Assembly (NCBI GenBank): GCA_965365655.1
Contig: CBDUCN010000202.1
Location: forward strand, 1 to 9,797
DNA: 9,797 bases
Origin: JBFHNV01 sp965365655
GTDB taxonomy: Bacteria; Pseudomonadota; Gammaproteobacteria; HK1
Reading direction: 5' to 3'
The position numbers and the translations under genes were made by a program. Positions 5,057 through 9,797 of the stretch are shown one piece after another. Position 1 is the stretch's first letter; each line of letters opens with the position of its first letter. The notes under the pieces are model-generated. The model did no database searches and was not told the origin of the DNA. It saw only the letters and a list, made by a program, of their open reading frames with translations.

Positions 5057-6808
5057 TCACCACTGCGGACCCGGCGCCGCGCCGCGGCGGCGTCCCTCGT
5101 ACTGCTTCGCGAACTTGCGCCGCAGCAGGCCGCCCGGGTCGTCCGGCACCTGCTCCAGCCAGCGCTCGATGCGCGCCGTCTCCTCGGGGGTCGCGTCGCC
5201 GCCGGCGCCCGGGTCCGGGCGCCGCGGCCCGGGGTCGCGGGCCGCCCGCGCGGCCACCGGGCGCTCCTGCTCCCCAGCGCCGCCCGCGTCCGGCGTTGCC
5301 TGCGACGGCGCGTCGCGCCGGCCCGGCTCCGCGTCGCTGCCCTCGCGGCCGTCGGAGCCGGTCTCGCCGCGCTCGGATCCCGCGTCCGCGGCCTGCTCGT
5401 GCGGCGCGTCCGCGCCGTCTGCGGCAGCCGCGGACGCGCCGTCGCGCTGCCGGCGCTCGCGCAGCGCGCGCTCGACCAGTGCGCGGTTGAAGCGCGCGTC
5501 GGGCAGCGTGGGGTCGCGCGCGAGCGCGGCGTCGTACGCGGCCAGCGCGTCCGCTAGCCGGCCCGCCCGTGCGAGCGCGTTGCCGCGGTTGTAGTGGCCG
5601 TCGGCCCCGTCCTGCTGCGCGAACGCACGCGCCGCGGCCTCGAAGTCGCCGGCGCGGTACAGCGCGGCGCCGCTCCACGCCGGACCCGCGTCCGCGGCCA
5701 GCGCCGCCGCCGGGTCGCCGGCCGCCAGGGCCGCGGCGGCCCGCTGATCGGCCCGCAGCAGCAGCACCGCCGGGTCCAGCGCCGCGGCCGGCGGTGGCGC
5801 CAGCGCCGCACCCAGCACCACGCTCAGCAGCCAGCCGCGGCGGAACGCCAGCGCGCCGAGCACGAGCAGCACCGGCAGCAGCCAGTAGCCCTGGTCCTGC
5901 CAGCGCTGGCCGCGGCGCGCGACCGCGCGGGCGCCGTCCGCGCCGTCCGCGAGCCCGGGCAGGATCCGCTGCAGGTGCGACCCGTCGTCGGCGAGGCGCA
6001 CGTAGACCCCGCCGCCCGCGCGCGCGATCGCCGCCAGCGCGGCCTCGTCCAGCGCCGGCACCACCACCGCGCCGCGCGCGTCGGTGAGCAGCGCGCCGCC
6101 GGGCAGCGGCACCGGCGCGCCGCGCGGCGTGCCCACCCCGAGCACCGAGACCTCGAAGCCGCGCTCCGCGAGCACGGCCGCCTGCACCCGCGCGGCCTCG
6201 CGCGGCGCGCCGTCGGTGATCAGCAGCACCTGCCCGCCGCGGGCGCCGCCGCGCGCGAGCAGCTCGGCCGCGCGCGCGAGGCCGCGGTCCGCGCGGCTGC
6301 CCTGCACCGGCACCACCGCGCTGTCCAGTGCCGGCAGCATCGCGCGGATGGTGTGCACGTCGTCGGTGAGCGGGGTCACGGTGAACGCGTCGCCGGCGAA
6401 CACGACCAGGCCGGAGAGGCCGTCGAAGGGCTGCCCCAGGATCTCGTCCACCGTGCGCCGCGCGCGGTGCAGCCGGGTCGGCACCACGTCCTCCGCGTCC
6501 ATCGAGCGCGACACGTCGAGCACCAGCATGCGCGCCGCCGCGGAGCGGAACCCCTGCTCGGCGGTCACCGGCAGGCTGGGCCCGGCCAGCGCGATCCCCG
6601 CGGCCGCGAGCGCGGCCGCGGCCAGCCACGCCGCGCCGCGGGGCGCGCCGCGCGCGCGCCCGACCAGCAGGTGCGGCAGCAGCGCCGGGTCCACCACCCG
6701 CCGCCAGGACGCGGCCGCGTCACCGCCGCCGCGCGCGAGCACGGCGACCACCAGCCCCAGCGGCACCAGCGCGAGCCACCCGGGGCGCAGCCACTCGAGC
6801 TCAGGCAT
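5057..6808 (-). CDS. batB: BatB-BatC fusion: VWA domain plus TPR protein
   Basis: This is a 583-residue protein. Membrane helices lie at about 13-25 and 59-76, followed by a von Willebrand A domain whose metal site is read from DVSRS (98-102), Ser171 in the place of the usual Thr, and Asp199 in LLITDG. Two further hydrophobic segments (308-321 and 326-344) precede a TPR region. The clear TPR is HYNRGNALARAGRLADALAA (405-424) with AYDAALARDP. Residues about 454-545 are a charged, Gly/Ala/Asp-rich low-complexity linker. The end, ERWLEQVPDDPGGLLRRKFAKQY (548-570), is the conserved tail of the gammaproteobacterial fused form. In other phyla BatB and BatC are separate genes. ATG at 6808 overlaps the batA stop by eight bases. 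The VWA and TPR parts probably face the periplasm and bind partners; the substrate is unknown. Confidence 0.94.
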   Translation of the reverse strand: MPELEWLRPGWLALVPLGLVVAVLARGGGDAAASWRRVVDPALLPHLLVGRARGAPRGAAWLAAAALAAAGIALAGPSLPVTAEQGFRSAAARMLVLDVSRSMDAEDVVPTRLHRARRTVDEILGQPFDGLSGLVVFAGDAFTVTPLTDDVHTIRAMLPALDSAVVPVQGSRADRGLARAAELLARGGARGGQVLLITDGAPREAARVQAAVLAERGFEVSVLGVGTPRGAPVPLPGGALLTDARGAVVVPALDEAALAAIARAGGGVYVRLADDGSHLQRILPGLADGADGARAVARRGQRWQDQGYWLLPVLLVLGALAFRRGWLLSVVLGAALAPPPAAALDPAVLLLRADQRAAAALAAGDPAAALAADAGPAWSGAALYRAGDFEAAARAFAQQDGADGHYNRGNALARAGRLADALAAYDAALARDPTLPDARFNRALVERALRERRQRDGASAAAADGADAPHEQAADAGSERGETGSDGREGSDAEPGRRDAPSQATPDAGGAGEQERPVAARAARDPGPRRPDPGAGGDATPEETARIERWLEQVPDDPGGLLRRKFAKQYEGRRRGAAPGPQW

Positions 6809-7838
6809 CGCCGGCTCCCAGCGGCGCGCGGGCGGCGGCCGCCGCGAGCCGCGCGCGCAGCGCCGCCGACAGCGCCGGCAGCGCGGCCGCGAGCGCGAGC
6901 GCCAGCGCCGCGGCCAGCGGCACGTGGAACACCTCGCGCCGCGGGCGCAGCGGACTCGCCGGCTGCGCGACCGGCTCCACCGCGTCGAGCTCGCGGTAGA
7001 TCCCCTCCAGCTCCGCGGGGTCGCGGCCGCGGAAGTAGCGCCCGCCGGTCGCCTGCGCGATCGCGCGAAGCGACGCCTCGTCCAGGTCCGCCGACGGGTT
7101 CACCGCCTCGTTGCCGCGGCGGCGGTGCCTGAGCATGCGCTCCGCGCCGACGCCGATCGTGTGGATGCGCACGCCGGACTGCGCCGCGACGCGGGCCGCG
7201 GCGAGCGGCTCCACCTCGCCGGCGGTGTTCGCGCCGTCGGTGAGCAGCACCAGCACGCGCGAGCCCGCCGGACGCGCGCGCAGCCGCTTCACCGCGAGCC
7301 CGATCGCGTCGCCGATCGCGGTCCGCTCGCCGGCGATCCCGGGACTGGCCTCGCGCAGCAGCGTGTCCACCGTGGCCAGGTCGAACGTGAGCGGCGCCTG
7401 CACGTACGCGCGGCTGCCGAACAGGATCAGGCCCACCCGGTCGCCGCGGCGGCGCGCCAGGAACTCGCCCGCGCGCTCCTTCACGACGTACAGCCGGCTG
7501 AGCCCCGCGCCGATCTGCACGAGATCGCGCGTGCGCATGCTGCCGGACACGTCCACCGCGAGCAGCAGGTCGCGCCCGCTCACCGGCTGCTCGTGCGCGT
7601 CGCCCAGCCACTGCGGCCGGCACGCGGCGGCCAGCAGCGCGAGCCAGGCCAGCACCGCGAGCGCGACGCGCAGGCGCCGGCGCCGCGCGCGCGCCGCACC
7701 CTGCCACCCGCGCGCGTCGTCGTGGAACGGCAGCCGCAGCCCGGCCCCCGGCTGCTCGCGGTGCGCAGGCCACGCGCGCGCGACCAGCAGCGGCAGCGGG
7801 GCCGCGAGCAGCATCCACGGCCACGCGAAGCTCAGCAT
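6801..7838 (-). CDS. batA: BatA, membrane-anchored VWA protein
   Basis: This is a 345-residue protein with hydrophobic helices at about 5-21 and 58-72, a VWA domain in the middle and a C-terminal helix at about 305-325. The metal-ion-dependent adhesion site is complete: DVSGS (Asp96, Ser98, Ser100), Thr173 in ERTAIGDAIG and Asp201 in LVLLTDGANTAG. This supports divalent-metal-dependent binding of a protein partner. GRDLLLAVDVSGSM and RVGLILFGSRAYVQAPLTFD (134-153) are typical of the family. ATG at 7838 gives a standard N-terminus (MLSFAWPWML) and overlaps the DUF4381 stop by seven bases. BatA is thought to work in the membrane with BatB and the MoxR ATPase. Its role in aerotolerance comes from work in Bacteroides and Francisella and need not hold here. 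Confidence 0.94.
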   Translation of the reverse strand: MLSFAWPWMLLAAPLPLLVARAWPAHREQPGAGLRLPFHDDARGWQGAARARRRRLRVALAVLAWLALLAAACRPQWLGDAHEQPVSGRDLLLAVDVSGSMRTRDLVQIGAGLSRLYVVKERAGEFLARRRGDRVGLILFGSRAYVQAPLTFDLATVDTLLREASPGIAGERTAIGDAIGLAVKRLRARPAGSRVLVLLTDGANTAGEVEPLAAARVAAQSGVRIHTIGVGAERMLRHRRRGNEAVNPSADLDEASLRAIAQATGGRYFRGRDPAELEGIYRELDAVEPVAQPASPLRPRREVFHVPLAAALALALAAALPALSAALRARLAAAAARAPLGAGDA

Positions 7839-8314
7839 CGGTCCGCGGCGCGCGCGTTGCGCCGCACCCAGCGCGCCGCGAGGTCCAGCAGCGGGCCCGG
7901 GTCCACGGGGCCGGAGCCGCCGTAGGGCGCGTCGGCGAGGCAGCGGCCGGCGCCGCCCGCGAACGCGCCGCCTCCGCCGGTGCGATCCAGGTACGCGAGC
8001 CAGCGCTCGCCGGCGAGCCCCGCGACCTCGGCGCGCCGGTCGCGCGACAGCGCCGTGCGGCGAAGCAGCACCGACACCTGTGCCGCGACGGCCTGCGGCG
8101 GCTCTCCGCCGCGCCAGCGCCGGCGCAGCGCCGACAGCTCGGCCAGCGCTGCGCGCCGCGCTCGCGCCGTGCGCCACCACGCGGGCACACGGCGCGCCGC
8201 GAGAGCCGACAGCGCGAGCGCGGCGAGCGCCGCGAGCCACCAGCCGGGCGCGGGCGGGAACCAGCCCGGCGGCGCCGGAACATGGATGTCGCGCAGTGCC
8301 GCGAGGGGATCCAC
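7832..8314 (-). CDS. DUF4381 family small membrane protein of the bat operon
   Basis: The product has 160 residues. It opens with the family's typical DPLAALRDIHVPAPPGWFPP (2-21) and APGWW, then a single membrane helix at about 27-41. A basic helical stretch follows (RARRAALAELSALRRRW), and then SVLLRRTALSRDRRAEVAGLAGERWLAYLD (81-110), the conserved core of the soluble part, and a Gly-rich segment at 111-124. This family occurs between the DUF58 and batA genes of bat operons; its function is not known. GTG at 8314 is chosen because the conserved N-terminus begins there; GGGG lies eight bases upstream. The distance from the preceding stop is 23 bases, the only true gap in the operon before batD. 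The stop overlaps batA by seven bases. Confidence 0.9.
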   Translation of the reverse strand: MDPLAALRDIHVPAPPGWFPPAPGWWLAALAALALSALAARRVPAWWRTARARRAALAELSALRRRWRGGEPPQAVAAQVSVLLRRTALSRDRRAEVAGLAGERWLAYLDRTGGGGAFAGGAGRCLADAPYGGSGPVDPGPLLDLAARWVRRNARAADRC

Positions 8315-8337
8315 CGTTCGCGCCCCGCCCGCTCCGG

Positions 8338-9303
8338 TCAGCCCGCGGCGAGCCGGCCGAGCAGCGCCGGCACCGGGTCGGCGCCGGTGATCAGCTCCAC
8401 CAGCGGCGCCGGCAGCGCGCGGGACAGCTCCGCGAGGCGCTCCCGGCGCGCGGCGTGGAAGACCTGCCACGCGCCGCGCACCCGCGCGTCCGCGACGTCC
8501 ACCAGCGCCGCGTCCACGGCGCCGCCGCGCGCCGCGCGCGCGATCGGGTAGCGCCCGGGGCGCGGCGGCGCGATCTCCAGCACGTCCGCCACCGCGACGA
8601 GCAGCAGGTCGTCGTGCGCACGCAGGCGGTGCAGGTGGCGCGCGGCGTCGCCGCCCGCGGCCGGGTCCCGGTCCGGGCCGTCGCCGAAGTCGCTGATCAC
8701 CACGACCAGCGCGCCCGGGCGCAGCACGCGCCGGGTGCGCTCCAGGGCCGCGGCGAGGCCGCCCGCCGGCGCGGCGTCCAGCGCCGTCGCGTCGGGGCAG
8801 CGTCCGAGGCGCGCCAGCGCCTGCAGCAGGCGCAGCACCCCGCGCCGCCCGGCGGCCGGCTCGAGCTCCAGGTGCCCGCCGCGCGGGCCCGCGATCAGCC
8901 CGCCCACGCGGTCGCCGCGCGCCTGCGCGGACCACGCGAGCAGCGCCGCGGCCTGCGCGGCCAGCACCGACTTGAAGCAGCCGCGGGTGCCGAAGAACAT
9001 CCCCGGCGCGAGGTCCACCACGATGCACACCGGGCGCTCGCGCTCCTCCTGGAACACCTTGGTGTATGGCTCGGCGCTGCGCGCCATCACCTTCCAGTCC
9101 ATGTGGCGCACGTCGTCGCCGGGCAGGTATGCACGCGACTCCGCGTACTCCATGCCGCGTCCGCGAAAGCGCGACGCGCCCGCGGCCACGCCGCGCCGGC
9201 GCCGGCGCAGCGCGTCCACGCGCAGCCGCGCCGCACGCAGGCGCAGCCGGATCAGCTCGTCCAGGTCCACGTCCACGCCGGGGCGCGGCGCCGGCACGCT
9301 CAC
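8338..9303 (-). CDS. DUF58 domain protein of the MoxR/Bat operon
   Basis: A 321-residue soluble protein. The DUF58 signature is clear: FRGRGMEYAESRAYLPGDDV (46-65), RHMDWKVMARSAEPYTKVFQ (66-85) and EERERPVCIVVDLAPGMFFG (86-105). A VWA-like fold follows, with DRVGGLIAG (131-139) and LVVVISDFGDGPD (199-211). The metal-site sequence is degenerate: the expected DxSxS reads Asp97-Leu-Ala-Pro-Gly, so both serines are missing and metal binding is doubtful. DUF58 proteins are standard partners of MoxR ATPases and likely act as adaptors on the cytoplasmic side. GTG at 9303 overlaps the moxR stop by four bases (GTGA); a second GTG two codons later is possible. An open frame extends upstream into moxR but is shadow. 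Confidence 0.92.
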   Translation of the reverse strand: MSVPAPRPGVDVDLDELIRLRLRAARLRVDALRRRRRGVAAGASRFRGRGMEYAESRAYLPGDDVRHMDWKVMARSAEPYTKVFQEERERPVCIVVDLAPGMFFGTRGCFKSVLAAQAAALLAWSAQARGDRVGGLIAGPRGGHLELEPAAGRRGVLRLLQALARLGRCPDATALDAAPAGGLAAALERTRRVLRPGALVVVISDFGDGPDRDPAAGGDAARHLHRLRAHDDLLLVAVADVLEIAPPRPGRYPIARAARGGAVDAALVDVADARVRGAWQVFHAARRERLAELSRALPAPLVELITGADPVPALLGRLAAG

Positions 9304-9797
9304 GGCACGGCCACGCGCGCCAGCACCTCGTGCACCAGGCGCTCCGCGTCCACGCCGTCGGCCTCCGCCTCGAAGGTGAGCAGCACCCGGTGGCGCAGCA
9401 CGTCCGGCGCGACCTGCTGGATGTCCTCCGGCGACACGTAGTCGCGCCCGTCCAGCCACGCGCGGGCCCGCGACACGCGGTCCAGCGCGATCGTCGCGCG
9501 CGGGCTCGCGCCGAACGCGATCCAGCGCGCGAGATCGTCGCCGTAGCGATCGCCGTCGCGCGTCGCGAGCACGAGCTCGACGAGGTACGCCTCCAGCGCG
9601 TCGGCCAGGTGCACCGCGAGCACCTCGCGGCGCGCGGCGAAGATCTCCGCTTCCGAGAGCTTCGGCGCCGGCGCGCGCTCCACCGGCGCGAGCGCCGCGC
9701 CGGCCTCGCGGCGCTCGAGCGCGAGGATCGCGCGCTCGGCGTCCGCGTGCGGATAGCCGATGCGCACGTACATCAGGAAGCGATCGAGCTGCGCCTC
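9300..9797 (-). CDS. moxR: MoxR-family AAA+ ATPase, C-terminal part (truncated by window)
   Basis: The visible 165 residues start in the diagnostic MoxR box EAQLDRFLMYVRIGYP, which normally lies after the Walker motifs and the sensor 1 region. The first half of the gene, with Walker A and B, lies beyond base 9797. The lid domain follows: GASPRATIALDRVSRARAWL (96-115) with the sensor 2 arginine, then DGRDYVSPEDIQQVAPDVLRH (116-136) and HRVLLTFEAEADG. MoxR ATPases are hexameric, chaperone-like remodelling enzymes that act with DUF58 and VWA partners, which follow directly here. The last codons, GTGCCGTGA, overlap the DUF58 start. The frame is open to the window edge, so the true start cannot be given. 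Confidence 0.94.
   Translation of the reverse strand, partial: EAQLDRFLMYVRIGYPHADAERAILALERREAGAALAPVERAPAPKLSEAEIFAARREVLAVHLADALEAYLVELVLATRDGDRYGDDLARWIAFGASPRATIALDRVSRARAWLDGRDYVSPEDIQQVAPDVLRHRVLLTFEAEADGVDAERLVHEVLARVAVP

Noticed and set aside
3075..5594. 839-codon plus-strand open frame opposite batD and batB
   Set aside because: It is Arg/Ala/His-rich with no domain, lies antisense to well-supported batD and batB coding, and is explained by stop-codon scarcity at this GC content.
5064..6629. Upstream extension of the batD frame across batB
   Set aside because: The sequence is Arg/Gly/Ala-rich and overlaps the VWA and TPR motifs of batB in the correct frame. BatD similarity begins only near 4740.
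6565..8283. 572-codon minus-strand frame spanning batA and part of batB
   Set aside because: It is a different frame from the BatA VWA motifs, Arg-rich and without a recognisable domain. It briefly shares sense with neither gene.
5594..9441. Overlapping plus-strand open frames of 512, 613 and 776 codons
   Set aside because: All are antisense to conserved bat genes with family motifs, and their composition is low-complexity Arg/Pro/Ala. They are shadows.
1..9797. tRNA, rRNA, CRISPR arrays, insertion sequences, attachment sites
   Set aside because: I looked and found no cloverleaf, regular spacer-repeat array, transposase motif or terminal inverted repeats.

Overview
The window is very GC-rich (by eye about three quarters G+C) and is almost filled by one set of tightly packed minus-strand genes. 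Nearly all real codons end in G or C, which is why long shadow reading frames cover both strands. A BatB/BatC fusion ending in the PDDPGGLLRRKF-type tail, the DUF58-DUF4381-batA-batB/C-batD gene order, an arsJ/GAPDH pair and an intergenic stem-loop repeat built on CATCCCTG together suggest a high-GC gammaproteobacterium. This assignment is inference, and no genus can be named from the sequence.

Right and centre (9797 down to about 3105, minus strand): a Bat-type 'aerotolerance' operon. In transcription order it holds the C-terminal 165 residues of a MoxR AAA+ ATPase (start outside the window), a DUF58 protein, a small one-helix DUF4381 protein, BatA (VWA), a BatB-BatC fusion (VWA plus TPR) and BatD. 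Junctions are 4-8 base overlaps or a 23-base gap. MoxR ATPases with DUF58/VWA partners are thought to act as chaperone-like complexes at the envelope; the exact substrate is unknown. The BatB/BatD junction is unusual: the expected BatD signal peptide begins about 245 bases downstream of the coupled start, after an Ala/Arg-rich stretch with an 81-base periodic repeat.

Centre-left (3104 to 2680): a 425-base spacer of lower GC. It contains two 8-base palindromes two helical turns apart, a possible extended -10 box, and an unrecognised minus-strand reading frame whose first part has perfect GC third positions before the signal is lost. A 30-codon small frame with a strong Shine-Dalgarno starts where the signal changes frame. 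No ArsR-type regulator gene is visible.

Left (2679 to 359, minus strand): an arsenate-resistance pair. A GAPDH paralogue and the MFS permease ArsJ overlap by 4 bases. By the published mechanism, GAPDH converts arsenate and glyceraldehyde-3-phosphate to 1-arseno-3-phosphoglycerate, and ArsJ exports it.

Far left (358 to 1): a 305-base convergent intergenic region carrying a compact double stem-loop repeat (143-212), probably a dispersed repeat or bidirectional terminator, and the last 16 codons of an unidentified plus-strand gene.
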